Source: a virus
Direction: 5' to 3' (one strand)
DNA length: 64,000 nucleotides
Virus record (IMG/VR): IMGVR_UViG_3300025030_000054
Coordinates: 1 to 64,000 of that record
The notes beneath the pieces were generated by a model, which ran no database searches, was not told the DNA's origin, and saw only the letters and a list, made by a program, of their open reading frames with translations. Of this stretch, positions 28,292 through 36,459 are shown piece by piece (position 1 is the stretch's first letter; every line of letters starts with the position of its first letter). The position numbers were made by a program, and so were the translations under genes.

Positions 28292-29665
28292 ATGGAGAAA
28301 GGATTCGTAAGAACTGCGCCCAGCCCTACTGGACGACCTACGTTAGGTACTTCTAGAACGGCGATTTACAACTTTCTACATGCAAGACAGCAAGGTATGG
28401 GGTATTTAACCAGGCTAGAGGACAGTGATCCAGTACGCTCTAAGCAAGAATTCGCTGACGATATTATAGAAGGACTTGCGTGGCTTGGGATAGTATCTGA
28501 CGTGCCAATCATAAAACAATCTGAGCGTGGAGATATATATGCAAAATACGTGGATCAGTTGTTAGCCGAAGGTAAAGCATACCGGTGTTACTGTTCGGCT
28601 GAGAAGTTAGAAGCGGATCGGGAGAGGAAACTAGCGGCAAAAGAGAAGCCTATTTACGACAGAACTTGCTTAGGGCTTGGTGAGCAGCCGGGCAAGCCTT
28701 TTACGGTGAGGCTGAAGGTGGATACCTACGGCGCTGTGACTTTTCGGGATGCTGTGTACAAAAGGGTGAATGTGAGGAAGGCAGAAATTGGAGATTTTAT
28801 TGTTCAAAGAAGTGATGGCACAGTAGGGTACCTTCTATCTAACGTAATTGACGATGCTTTGCAAAATGTTACTATGGTTATAAGAGGCCGCGATGGAATT
28901 AGTAACGCTCCCGCACAAATTTTATTGTATGAGGCTCTCGGTTTTCCAGTACCTAGCTACGCCCACGCCGCCTTTATATTAAACGAAAAAGGTCAGAAAC
29001 TTTCCAAGAGGAACGGAGATGCCTCACTATTGGACTACCGCGATAAAGGTTACTTGCCAGAAGCTATGTTCAACGCCCTCGCAAGAATAGGAGCAAGTTT
29101 CGGGGATAGGGAACTGTTAAGTGTAAAGGAGATGGTAGAGCTATTTGACCTAAAAAATCTTAGTAAATCCGATGGCGTTTTCGACCCTCAAAAGCTTCTT
29201 AACATCAACAAGCACTGGATCAAAACCATTGAACCAGAAAGATTACAAACACTATTAACCCCATTCCTTCTTAAAGAACAAATAACCGAAGAACAAATAT
29301 CCGAATTTAATAAAGTATCTTCAGTAAGTAAGGCAATCCAAACGCTACAAACTCGCTCGGCCACCCTTGTAGAAATGGCTCAAAAGGCTAAATTCTACTT
29401 CATACGGCCAGCCTATTCGTCCATCAGTTTAACAGGATTTCAAAAGGCAATTTTACAGTCATTCATAGACAACCTAACCAACAACAACTCAATAGACGAA
29501 GCCATAGAAGAAACCTGTAAGCAAGCTAACTGCACGATAAAGGAACTTGGGCCGCCGGTTAGATTATCCCTCTCAGGCTCTCTTGCAGCACCCGGAATAG
29601 TAGAAATCATTGAAGTTCTGGGGACCAAAGAAACTATTGAAAGGATTAAATTGGTAATTACCTAA
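28292..29665 (+). CDS. gltX: Glutamyl-tRNA synthetase, altered HIGH motif
   Basis: 457 aa, nearly full bacterial length. It would charge tRNA-Glu with glutamate. Class I catalytic core: APSPTGRPTLGTSRTA (residues 9-24), where normal enzymes read LHIG or LHVG, so the first HIGH histidine is Thr here. Zn-site cysteines CYC (99, 101) and C126 are kept. VIRGRDGISNAP replaces the common RGxDH. The KMSKS-type loop KLSKR (236-240) is intact, including the Ser that HipA kinase phosphorylates in E. coli GltX. The C-terminal anticodon-binding region is present. A complete GltX is rare in phages. The stop codon is supplied by a palindrome copy (KLVIT-stop). AAAGGAG precedes the ATG. Confidence 0.92.
   Translation: MEKGFVRTAPSPTGRPTLGTSRTAIYNFLHARQQGMGYLTRLEDSDPVRSKQEFADDIIEGLAWLGIVSDVPIIKQSERGDIYAKYVDQLLAEGKAYRCYCSAEKLEADRERKLAAKEKPIYDRTCLGLGEQPGKPFTVRLKVDTYGAVTFRDAVYKRVNVRKAEIGDFIVQRSDGTVGYLLSNVIDDALQNVTMVIRGRDGISNAPAQILLYEALGFPVPSYAHAAFILNEKGQKLSKRNGDASLLDYRDKGYLPEAMFNALARIGASFGDRELLSVKEMVELFDLKNLSKSDGVFDPQKLLNINKHWIKTIEPERLQTLLTPFLLKEQITEEQISEFNKVSSVSKAIQTLQTRSATLVEMAQKAKFYFIRPAYSSISLTGFQKAILQSFIDNLTNNNSIDEAIEETCKQANCTIKELGPPVRLSLSGSLAAPGIVEIIEVLGTKETIERIKLVIT
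29653..29662. promoter_or_regulatory. GGTAATTACC palindrome, copy 19
   Basis: Overlaps the last codons of gltX (TTG GTA ATT ACC TAA). Confidence 0.68.
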
Positions 29666-29710
29666 ATCACCAGAAAGTATATTTAATCTTAATCCATAAG
29701 AGGAGCCTCC

Positions 29711-30070
29711 ATGAAGAAGCATATTAAGATCCGAGCGGAGCTAGTTGATAACAAAACTAGAGTCAAAGTAACCATTCTGGAACAGTCCCATTTCCTCTAC
29801 TACTTCGCAGAACATAAAACAAGTTTTATAAATGAGACTCACGCTTTCTGTCACGGTAGAATCAGAATGGCTTCTCATAGAGAAAATATTCCTAAATTTA
29901 TGATAGGAGGTCTAACTAGCAAAGAATTTAAGAAAAATGGCATAGTAGACAAACTCTATGTAGCTCATTCCCAGTACCAACTACCAGTCACTTTCACAGT
30001 TACTTTAAAAGACTACCCAGCAATCAAAAAGTGCATCGAAGCATACAACTCATACGAATTCACTAACTAA
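29711..30070 (+). CDS. MKHLK-family protein 3
   Basis: 119 aa. KKHIKIRAELVDNKTRVKVTI then LEQSHFLYYFAE, a variable centre with CHGRIRM, and KDYPAIKKCIEAYNSYEF at the C-terminus. Starts with GAGGAGCC, shortly after gltX. Confidence 0.82.
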   Translation: MKKHIKIRAELVDNKTRVKVTILEQSHFLYYFAEHKTSFINETHAFCHGRIRMASHRENIPKFMIGGLTSKEFKKNGIVDKLYVAHSQYQLPVTFTVTLKDYPAIKKCIEAYNSYEFTN

Positions 30071-30082
30071 GGAGCCAAACAA

Positions 30083-30247
30083 ATGTCTACTAAATCCTAT
30101 GAAAACAATGAATTCTCCAAGTTCTCTAACAAATCAACCAATAAAAATCAAAACCAAGAAGAGCCATCAAGAAGGAATATACAGAAGGCTAGAGAAACAG
30201 CCATAAATCAGGCTAGAAGAGTCAAGACCTCTATCAGATATGCTTAG
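30083..30247 (+). CDS. 54-aa basic, Asn-rich protein
   Basis: ATG at 30083 after AAGGAG. N-terminal half disordered and Asn/Ser-rich, C-terminal half a basic helix (NIQKARETAINQARRVK). Overlaps the next small gene. Unknown. Confidence 0.65.
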   Translation: MSTKSYENNEFSKFSNKSTNKNQNQEEPSRRNIQKARETAINQARRVKTSIRYA

Positions 30248-30371
30248 AAATTATTTAATAGTCATTTTCTTCAGGCTACTTAAATCAATAGCCGTGGTGC
30301 GTAGAAATCCAATGGAATTTAAAAAGGAAATCAAAGCCACGGTTAACGATATCTTTCTGAGAGGAGGTTGA
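30240..30371 (+). CDS. 43-aa protein with hydrophobic start
   Basis: ATG at 30240 inside the previous gene's end; no clear binding site, so translation would rely on coupling. MLRNYLIVIFFRLLKSIAVV then a charged helix. Its end provides the AGAGGAGG used by the next gene. Confidence 0.45.
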   Translation: MLRNYLIVIFFRLLKSIAVVRRNPMEFKKEIKATVNDIFLRGG

Positions 30372-30372
30372 G

Positions 30373-30591
30373 ATGAGCAGCGTAGCAGAATTCCTAGTCC
30401 TTTACTTGCTCAAAGACATTAAAAAGGAACCTGTAAAGAGAGTCCATAAACCCACGCCAGTGGTTAAGTACGTGAAATCACTAGAGTCTCCGGTCTTGCT
30501 TAAAGAAACGGTATGTGGTATGTGTTTGGTAGAGCTACCTTCAGAAGAGCATTGCTGGGTTTCGGAAGATGACTTAGTTAAATTACAATAA
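30373..30591 (+). CDS. Small hypothetical protein
   Basis: 72 aa, N-terminal helix (VAEFLVLYLLKDIKKE) and C-terminal CGMC with a His/Cys (EEHCW), a possible zinc site. GAGGAGG precedes. Unknown. Confidence 0.7.
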   Translation: MSSVAEFLVLYLLKDIKKEPVKRVHKPTPVVKYVKSLESPVLLKETVCGMCLVELPSEEHCWVSEDDLVKLQ

Positions 30592-30601
30592 GGACTTAAA
30601 A

Positions 30602-30697
30602 ATGTTTTCTTACTTAATTATTGGCTCGGTAGTTTTAGGAATGATTTTGTGTGTAGTTTGTGCAGTTTACTCTTACTTGATTAAAAGGAGGTACTAA
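30602..30697 (+). CDS. 31-aa single-span membrane peptide
   Basis: ATG at 30602, AAGGAC upstream. MFSYLIIGSVVLGMILCVVC is a membrane span; the tail IKRRY is basic. Its last codons (AAA AGG AGG TAC TAA) form the binding site of the next gene, and the stop overlaps the next ATG. Confidence 0.6.
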   Translation: MFSYLIIGSVVLGMILCVVCAVYSYLIKRRY

Positions 30698-30942
30698 TGT
30701 TTTCCTTCAGAAAAAAGTCTGTTCCGTTGACCAATAAAACCAGAGACATAGAGGTGGTTCAGACATGGGAGGTTCGTTGGAAATCACGTTATGGAGATTT
30801 TTCCGGTTGCTTAAGACCAGAAGTTGAGGTGTTCACGTCTAAGGAAGAAGCTGTGAAATTCAAGGAATCTTTAGAGGCTGCTGCCAAACTACTCAAGTAC
30901 ACTGAATTTATGCGTATAGCCACTATAGAAAAAAGACAGTGA
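30697..30942 (+). CDS. Hypothetical alpha-beta protein
   Basis: 81 aa, TWEVRWKSRYGDFSGCL and EVFTSKEEAVKFKESLEAA; beta hairpin then helix. AAAAGGAGG precedes. Unknown. Confidence 0.75.
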   Translation: MFSFRKKSVPLTNKTRDIEVVQTWEVRWKSRYGDFSGCLRPEVEVFTSKEEAVKFKESLEAAAKLLKYTEFMRIATIEKRQ

Positions 30943-30952
30943 GGAGACTAAA

Positions 30953-31174
30953 ATGGCAAAGACCCTAATAGCATACCCTCTAGCAGTTATAGCAATCATC
31001 CTGGTAGTCTACGCTAGAGTTCAGTCACTCCATCTGACTGAAGGAGAGGCTTTAATAACTGGTTGGAAGTTTTATTTAGGAGGAATTTGTCTAATTATTT
31101 CCTCTGTCTACCTAGCAAAATGTAACCCAAACAAACTAAGGAGACCAAAATGGCCCACAATAAAAAGACCATAA
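30953..31174 (+). CDS. Two-span membrane protein
   Basis: 73 aa. Spans at about residues 5-24 (IAYPLAVIAIILVVYAR) and 38-55 (WKFYLGGICLIISSVYL), with a basic C-terminus. Overlaps the next membrane protein gene by 25 bases; they may work as a pair. Confidence 0.72.
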   Translation: MAKTLIAYPLAVIAIILVVYARVQSLHLTEGEALITGWKFYLGGICLIISSVYLAKCNPNKLRRPKWPTIKRP

Positions 31175-31410
31175 AAGAACAAGCAGAAGCTAGTTATTGG
31201 TGGCATTGTAAAGATGCTTTCAAAACTATGTTCGGGATCAAATTACTACCGTTTAAGGAGTGGCTTAACGCATTTGGCTTGTTAGGTGACTTAATTCTTT
31301 GGATTCTCTGTATCTTGCTATTTCCCATAACAGTACCATTGGCAGGTTACACTAGAAAACAGCACGCCCAGAAACTAGTAGAAAAGTACCGAAAAGACTA
31401 TGAGAAGTAG
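31150..31410 (+). CDS. Membrane protein with C-terminal hairpin span
   Basis: 86 aa. A charged helical start, a hydrophobic stretch at about 44-68 (LGDLILWILCILLFPITVPLA) and a basic end. AAGGAG precedes the ATG. Unknown. Confidence 0.72.
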   Translation: MAHNKKTIKEQAEASYWWHCKDAFKTMFGIKLLPFKEWLNAFGLLGDLILWILCILLFPITVPLAGYTRKQHAQKLVEKYRKDYEK

Positions 31411-31424
31411 TAAGCTAAATAAGT

Positions 31425-31463
31425 GTGCTGAGTTATTTATTAAACTACTCAGCACCCTTGTTT
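31425..31463 (+). terminator. Intrinsic terminator
   Basis: GTGCTGAGT (31425-31433) pairs with ACTCAGCAC (31447-31455), followed by CCTTGTTT. Ends the membrane-protein operon. Confidence 0.72.
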
Positions 31464-31483
31464 AAATTATCACTCAAACATAA

Positions 31484-31759
31484 ATGAGCCTACAAATGAA
31501 AAATTTCTTTAAGAAGTTATTTGGTAAAAAAGTTTATTTAATACTTGAAATAGAAATAGGAGCTACTTATGGATTTTATAAAAATGAAACTGAGAAATCA
31601 AACCCCTTCGTGGACCTTAATGAAATGGTGAAGGCTAGGGTAAAGGACTACAAAGACGGTTGGGTTCTTTACGAAATAGTAGGCCCAGGAATTATGGTTA
31701 AAAATGAAACCCTTGAAGCAGAAAGCTTCCTCCGAGTATACAACAGAAAACTAACATAA
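31484..31759 (+). CDS. Hypothetical protein, 91 aa (start uncertain)
   Basis: ATG at 31484 or 31496; neither has a good binding site. KNFFKKLFGKKVYLILEIEIG is basic then a strand; later VLYEIVGPGIMVKNETLE. A small beta domain similar in size to the MKHLK family but lacking its motifs. Confidence 0.65.
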   Translation: MSLQMKNFFKKLFGKKVYLILEIEIGATYGFYKNETEKSNPFVDLNEMVKARVKDYKDGWVLYEIVGPGIMVKNETLEAESFLRVYNRKLT

Positions 31760-31773
31760 AAGAGGCCAATAAA

Positions 31774-31965
31774 ATGAACTACAAAATATCCTACAACGAT
31801 TTCTTAGACTTCAAAAACAATTACCTTAAAGACAGTGACCCGCTCAAGACCTTCGGAAATGCTTTCTGTGATACTTTCAAAATTGATAATGAATGTATAA
31901 GAAAAACAAATTCCGTAACTGATGCTAGGATTCTCATCGACTCATTAGCAGAGTGGACTAACTAA
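31774..31965 (+). CDS. Small hypothetical protein
   Basis: 63 aa, NYKISYNDFLDFKNNYLK and TDARILIDSLAEW; helical. AGAGGCC precedes the ATG. Unknown. Confidence 0.68.
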   Translation: MNYKISYNDFLDFKNNYLKDSDPLKTFGNAFCDTFKIDNECIRKTNSVTDARILIDSLAEWTN

Positions 31966-31980
31966 TAGGAGGTTAAGGAT

Positions 31981-32334
31981 ATGAAAAGGCACCTGAAGGT
32001 TAGAGCTGAATTAGTAAGACGTAATGAAGAAGTTAAGGTTACTATACTAGAGAAAGTTGCGGAGCCTAGTAAATTTAGTAAGATAGGAATGTCTCACCCA
32101 AGTCACCATTCAGGAGTATTTAGGCATGAAGATGTGCTTTTGATATCTTTAGATTGGTTGCAAAAATCTAGGTACACTGGATTTAAGTGGAATACTGGAT
32201 TTGGAATTAACATGCACTATTTCGAGATAGGCCATACTCCTACTTTAACTCTCCCAATAAAAGTATGGCCAAAGATAAAAAAGGCTATCGAAGCGTACAA
32301 CGAATGGGGTGCTGAAAATCCTATAGAGGAGTGA
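31981..32334 (+). CDS. MKHLK-family protein 4
   Basis: 117 aa. KRHLKVRAELVRRNEEVKVTI then LEKVAEPSKF (EQTH motif changed to EKVA), a centre without FG, and LPIKVWPKIKKAIEAYNEW. TAGGAGG precedes. Followed by copy 5 after seven bases, so a tandem duplication. Confidence 0.8.
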   Translation: MKRHLKVRAELVRRNEEVKVTILEKVAEPSKFSKIGMSHPSHHSGVFRHEDVLLISLDWLQKSRYTGFKWNTGFGINMHYFEIGHTPTLTLPIKVWPKIKKAIEAYNEWGAENPIEE

Positions 32335-32340
32335 TAATGA

Positions 32341-32631
32341 ATGAAACATTTAAAACTAAGAGCCAGACTCGTTCCAAACTCCAAAGAAGCAATTGTTACT
32401 GTAGTTGAGCAGACACATGGATACTACGAGTTTGGGAATAGTGCAGGTAAGTCACACTTCAGATGTTCAGAAGGAGCTATAAGTTCACACCCGATGACTG
32501 TGCCACTAATGGGTTCTAATTTATGGCTAGGAACAGGGCCTGGAATAGAATTCATAATACAACAATCACGGTGGCCTAAAATCAAAAAGTTAGTAGAAGC
32601 ATACAATGAATGGGGAGCAACTCAACCTTAA
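32341..32631 (+). CDS. MKHLK-family protein 5
   Basis: 96 aa, the shortest copy: KHLKLRARLVPNSKEAIVTV, VEQTHGYYEFGN, RWPKIKKLVEAYNEW. Reads directly after copy 4. Its small size shows the minimal domain. Confidence 0.8.
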   Translation: MKHLKLRARLVPNSKEAIVTVVEQTHGYYEFGNSAGKSHFRCSEGAISSHPMTVPLMGSNLWLGTGPGIEFIIQQSRWPKIKKLVEAYNEWGATQP

Positions 32632-32648
32632 CCGAGGAGGAACTTATT

Positions 32649-33380
32649 ATGCCAGTTGGAGAATTTGATTACGCAAAAGCTTTAATACCCGTCTACGATA
32701 GCTTGTATAACCGAGCCGTAGCACTCATGGACAGGTTCAACCCATGCAATGTCTGCGATGGAGTTTGTGAGAGGCACCGGAGGCAAGGGGGTAGGAATTT
32801 CTGCTGTGACGGTTGCTTGTATTTAGGTAAAGAGGGTTGTAGCGTAAAGGCTCTACAATGTAAACTCTGGATTTGCCGCTATGACCTTGTAGCACCAGTC
32901 AATAAGAGAGCCTTCGATTCAATCATGTGGGGTCTTATGATAGAGGCTGCTGGGTTTAATCTCTTGTACGCCAGAGGAAGTATGGAAGACGCTATAGCAC
33001 AGGCTTGCCGGTACTACATAGAACATAAAGATGAAAGGGACAAACTCATGAAGGCTGCTGTAGAGTTTCAACCCAAGCCTATCTTCTTTGCCCCTCCCGT
33101 TTCTTCGTCGGGGGCTATGAAGGCAGCTTTTCCGGCTGCTTACGGTAGGCATGTTGGAGGCATGGATAGCACTTATACAGGTGCTTACAAAGCATCTAAG
33201 CCTATCTTATCCAGAGAAGAACCTGTGGTTAAAAAAGAGGAACCAATAAGACACAATTCTTTCGCTTCCACCTACAAAAGCCTTTATGGAAAAACCTTAT
33301 TTGAAGACTTCGAACCGTCCCCAAAGTTCTTTAAAGAAGAGGAGCCTATGGTTGAAGTAGCAACTGGGGATCACGTATGA
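32649..33380 (+). CDS. Cys-cluster protein, 243 aa, unknown
   Basis: ATG at 32649 after GAGGAGG. The N-terminal domain has many Cys (CNVCDGVC, FCCDGC, EGC, QCKLWIC; residues about 36-85), likely a metal cluster, perhaps YkgJ-like. A helical segment follows with a Pro-rich low-complexity tail. It overlaps the next gene by four bases. Unknown function, possibly redox or metal handling. Confidence 0.8.
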   Translation: MPVGEFDYAKALIPVYDSLYNRAVALMDRFNPCNVCDGVCERHRRQGGRNFCCDGCLYLGKEGCSVKALQCKLWICRYDLVAPVNKRAFDSIMWGLMIEAAGFNLLYARGSMEDAIAQACRYYIEHKDERDKLMKAAVEFQPKPIFFAPPVSSSGAMKAAFPAAYGRHVGGMDSTYTGAYKASKPILSREEPVVKKEEPIRHNSFASTYKSLYGKTLFEDFEPSPKFFKEEEPMVEVATGDHV

Positions 33381-33640
33381 AATTAATTACTCCTGAAACT
33401 ACTTTCGATATGGTTACGTTTGACCTAGAAAATCCTGCCATAGACCCCTTCGTAGAAAGGTTGAATGAACGGGAAAGGCTAGAAAGTGGGCACTGCTGGG
33501 TTTGTTGCAATGAGTTTGACAAGGGATCTGGAAAATTACTTAGAGAATCAGACCCTAACTGTTACGAAATAGCCAACCGTTTAGATGTTTGTCCAAGTTG
33601 TTGTGGAGTTGTTAACCCAGACGCCTTTAATTTCTACTGA
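33377..33640 (+). CDS. Zinc-binding hypothetical protein
   Basis: 87 aa. HCWVCCNEF (about 40-45) and CPSCCG (about 73-77) form a two-part zinc site. Start overlaps the previous stop (ATGA). Unknown. Confidence 0.75.
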   Translation: MKLITPETTFDMVTFDLENPAIDPFVERLNERERLESGHCWVCCNEFDKGSGKLLRESDPNCYEIANRLDVCPSCCGVVNPDAFNFY

Positions 33641-33651
33641 GCTAAGAAATT

Positions 33652-33661
33652 GGTAATTACC
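33652..33661. promoter_or_regulatory. GGTAATTACC palindrome, copy 20
   Basis: Context AAATTGGTAATTACCTATTT, three bases ahead of AGGAGG of the 33678 gene. Confidence 0.74.
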
Positions 33662-33677
33662 TATTTAGGAGGAACTG

Positions 33678-34016
33678 ATGCCAGATAGTAAAGAAAGGAG
33701 GTGGGAAGGTGAAAAGAAATGGATCAAGTATCGTGCTAAATTAACCACAGATAAGAAATCAGTAGCTGTTACTATTTTAGAGCAGAGTCATAGGAGCTAT
33801 AACTTTGGAGTGGGAGGTGAGGATGAGTTTAGGTATCTCGGCTACGGCATAGGCAGTATCGCTTATCCAGATACGACTTCTGTGTTCACGTACCTACGAG
33901 GCAGCGAAACCAGCCGAGACGACACAACCATATACATGCCACTAGAAATGTACCAGAAGTTCAAAGCTACAGTTCTAGCTTATAACAAGTATTTTAAAGG
34001 CGACTCAGAAGACTAA
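33678..34016 (+). CDS. MKHLK-family protein 6
   Basis: 112 aa with a 13-residue N-terminal extension before KWIKYRAKLTTDKKSVAVTI. LEQSHRSYNFGVGG, later TIYMPLEMYQKFKATVLAYNKYFK. Palindrome copy 20 lies in its leader. Confidence 0.78.
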   Translation: MPDSKERRWEGEKKWIKYRAKLTTDKKSVAVTILEQSHRSYNFGVGGEDEFRYLGYGIGSIAYPDTTSVFTYLRGSETSRDDTTIYMPLEMYQKFKATVLAYNKYFKGDSED

Positions 34017-34090
34017 CCAATTAATTTATCTGAGTCTAACTTCCACCCCCAGCCTAACTACAGGCTGTACAAGACTAAGGAGAATACAAA

Positions 34091-34483
34091 ATGAAACACA
34101 TTAAACTCGAAGTAGCAGCTAACCCGGAATTCAGCCAGACACTTATCCGCGTAGTTAGCCAGACCAACGTAGGCAAAAAGTTCGGCAACATGAAAGGCGA
34201 CCTGCGTAAATTCAAAGCGGCCAACGGTCTTACAATCGCTAGCAACCTGTTCCCCGCTAAAGATGAGGACTTCAGGAACACTCAGACGATTTGGCTTCAG
34301 GGTCTTGGCTCTGCATCTCAAAATGCTACTTGCCTTGCCCTCCCCAATGACGTGGCAGTTAAACTTTGCGAGGCTGTTGAGGAGTATAATGAGTACTATA
34401 CCCAAGCTAACGTTAACCGCCGCGTGCAAGCCAAGCGTGAAGCTGCGGCACTTCGTAGTGGCCGTGTCGAGTACGTTGGGTAA
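34091..34483 (+). CDS. MKHLK-family protein 7, expression-optimised
   Basis: 130 aa. KHIKLEVAANPEFSQTLIRV, VSQTNVGKKFGN and CEAVEEYNEYY, then a basic tail (VNRRVQAKREAAALRSGR). Codons are richer in C-ending and CGT/CGC forms than other family members, suggesting high expression. Closest relative is protein 8 directly downstream; both have long basic tails. Confidence 0.82.
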   Translation: MKHIKLEVAANPEFSQTLIRVVSQTNVGKKFGNMKGDLRKFKAANGLTIASNLFPAKDEDFRNTQTIWLQGLGSASQNATCLALPNDVAVKLCEAVEEYNEYYTQANVNRRVQAKREAAALRSGRVEYVG

Positions 34484-34494
34484 GTAATTTTAGG

Positions 34495-34529
34495 AGCTGC
34501 ATGTTCAAGTAATGTGCAGCTTCATTTTC
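34495..34529 (+). terminator. Intrinsic terminator
   Basis: AGCTGCA (34495-34501) pairs with TGCAGCT (34515-34521), then TCATTTTCA. Confidence 0.7.
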
Positions 34530-34602
34530 ACAGTCACTATTTACGGTAACCCGCTCAACTTCTAAAAGAGGTTGATACAAACATCCATAAGGAGAATACA
34601 AA

Positions 34603-35064
34603 ATGAAACACATCAACGCTAAAGTAATGATTCTTCCGAGCTTTTCCAAGGGACTCATCAAGATCACCGGCCAGACCCACATCAACACTGCTTTCGGTAA
34701 CTCTGATGACGGCAAAACCTTCACAGCTACTAACGGTATTACTCTCGGAAGTAACCGCCGAGTCGCTAGGGATGCTGACGAGGTAAACACCATCTGGCTT
34801 CGTGGCACGGATACTTCTAAAAATTACACTTCGCTTGCTATTCCGGTGAAACGTCTTGGTAAAGTTGTCGATGCTATTAAGGAGTATAACGAGTACTACT
34901 CCGTAGCTAGCATTAACCAGCGAGTCAGGACTAAACGCGCAGCAGAAGCCGAAGCAGCTCGTCAGGCACTTATCGAAGCAGCTCGTCAGGCAGAACTCGC
35001 AAGGCAGGCTGAACTTGCTCGCCGTGCTGTTACTTTCTCTTCCTGCACGTTCATCGTAGGTTAA
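34603..35064 (+). CDS. MKHLK-family protein 8, Ala-rich tail, expression-optimised
   Basis: 153 aa. KHINAKVMILPSFSKGLIKI, TGQTHINTAFGN and VDAIKEYNEYY, then an Arg/Ala/Gln helix with tandem AARQAELARQAEL. The leader CATAAGGAGAATACAAAATG and codon bias mirror protein 7. A stable helical tail and high expression hint at a structural or abundant binding protein. Confidence 0.82.
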   Translation: MKHINAKVMILPSFSKGLIKITGQTHINTAFGNSDDGKTFTATNGITLGSNRRVARDADEVNTIWLRGTDTSKNYTSLAIPVKRLGKVVDAIKEYNEYYSVASINQRVRTKRAAEAEAARQALIEAARQAELARQAELARRAVTFSSCTFIVG

Positions 35065-35071
35065 TCAAAAA

Positions 35072-35407
35072 GTGCCCCCGCGAGAGCATAGGCACATAAA
35101 GTATAGAGCTGAATTGTTGAGTTGTAGGAGTCGGGTTAAAGTCATGGTCCTTGAGCAAACCCACAGGGGCCGTGACTTTGCTTTACCAGAGGATGGGAGT
35201 GCTCTATACTCAGGTGGTCAGAGTTTTGAGCATGAGAACACAATATTGGGAAGCTGGTCTTACCCAGAGTTTTTAGATGGCCGTGACTGGGTGGCCTTGC
35301 GGGGAGACAACCCAGCAAGAGACTTATACCCCATAACATTCCCAACTCTGCAATCTTACTACGATTTTAAAGCTGCTGTGCTTGCCTACAATGAGAGGTA
35401 TAAGTAA
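35072..35407 (+). CDS. MKHLK-family protein 9
   Basis: 111 aa from GTG at 35072, poor binding site, eight bases after protein 8. RHIKYRAELLSCRSRVKVMV, LEQTHRGRDFALPEDG, and FKAAVLAYNERYK at the end. The start is uncertain, but the family match begins within the first eight residues. Confidence 0.72.
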   Translation: MPPREHRHIKYRAELLSCRSRVKVMVLEQTHRGRDFALPEDGSALYSGGQSFEHENTILGSWSYPEFLDGRDWVALRGDNPARDLYPITFPTLQSYYDFKAAVLAYNERYK

Positions 35408-35463
35408 CTAAAATTAACAATCTGGCTCCAAACTGAGTCATACAAACTAAAGGAGGATTCTTT

Positions 35464-35652
35464 ATGAAACGACAGAATTTTGACGCACGGGTAACTGTAA
35501 AGAGAGAAGCCGCCGTAGAGAGGGCCGCTGAAAGGTCTAAAAGGACTCCACAGGAGCAGCTAGATATTCTTGACAGTAGACTTGGAAAGGGAATTGGTGC
35601 AATAAAAGAGAGGGCTAAACTGCTATCAATCATCAACAAGCAGGAGGGTTAA
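35464..35652 (+). CDS. Small charged helical protein
   Basis: 62 aa, VTVKREAAVERAAERSKRTPQ then LGKGIGAIKERAKLLSII. Resembles small phage proteins with an RTPEQQLxxLDxRLGxGxGAxKER pattern, a conserved short family of unknown role. AAAGGAGG precedes. Confidence 0.78.
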   Translation: MKRQNFDARVTVKREAAVERAAERSKRTPQEQLDILDSRLGKGIGAIKERAKLLSIINKQEG

Positions 35653-35653
35653 T

Positions 35654-36046
35654 ATGAGAGAAATCCAAGAAGGGGATATTGTTAAAAGTAGTTACCAAAG
35701 TATCTCAGTGGGAATTGTTGAAAGAATTTTTGAGGAAGACGGAGATAGGGTTGCTAAAATAAGGTATAAATATTGCGGAAGTATTCACGCAGACGAGTAC
35801 AGTATAGAAGACTTCACTCTGTATGAAACTCTCCCAACCTTTGAGGCCGAAATAACAGGACTCGGTTGTGGGAGACATGTAGCTAGAACCAATGCTGACA
35901 CTGAAGAGGGAGCTGTCTGCTGGTTTAACAAATTTATCAAAGGGGACGTGACAGATGTACTCGGTAGACATATCTCAGAAATTGTTAAAGTGTCAAGTAA
36001 GTCAGACACTTCCTCACTTATTATAACTTATATCAAAGCAGTTTAG
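35654..36046 (+). CDS. Hypothetical protein with SH3-like start
   Basis: 130 aa. IQEGDIVKSSYQSISVGIVERIF resembles a KOW/SH3-like barrel. The second half (FEAEITGLGCGRHVARTNADTEEGAVCWFN) is close in pattern to the second half of the 39456 protein. Unknown. AGGAGGG precedes. Confidence 0.77.
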   Translation: MREIQEGDIVKSSYQSISVGIVERIFEEDGDRVAKIRYKYCGSIHADEYSIEDFTLYETLPTFEAEITGLGCGRHVARTNADTEEGAVCWFNKFIKGDVTDVLGRHISEIVKVSSKSDTSSLIITYIKAV

Positions 36047-36090
36047 CTACTAACCACATCGTAGTGCCTAGATAGTCCTTGGAGGGAAAA

Positions 36091-36354
36091 ATGAGCAACA
36101 AAGTGTTTTGCCACGATTGTGGGTTGCAGTATGGCGGAGATGCTTGGATAGAAGCTGTGGTGCCGGACCAGATATGGGATCAAATACGCCCGACAGGTAG
36201 TAGTAAGGGTTGTGGCATACTCTGTGTTTCATGCATTGCCCGGAGGCTGCGGATATTGGGAATGAAAGATGTTCCAGTATGGTTCTGTGGGACTGAGCCT
36301 TTAATTGCTGTCGGAGGAGACCCTTCGGACCGGTTAGACCTTTTGAGAGGATAG
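36091..36354 (+). CDS. Zinc-binding hypothetical protein
   Basis: 87 aa from ATG at 36091 (TTGGAGG). CHDCGLQYGGDAW and CGILCVSCIARRL form one zinc site; WFCGTEPL lies near the end. The pattern recurs in phages with unknown function. An upstream in-frame TTG overlaps the binding site and is not used. Confidence 0.75.
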   Translation: MSNKVFCHDCGLQYGGDAWIEAVVPDQIWDQIRPTGSSKGCGILCVSCIARRLRILGMKDVPVWFCGTEPLIAVGGDPSDRLDLLRG

Positions 36355-36459
36355 GCTGTCTGTTACGGGCACAGTCTTATAGGGTAGCCCCGCACTTGTT
36401 TGCTAGAAAAATACTAGAAGGTAAATTTAACCAACCTTAAACCAACAACTAACCAAATA

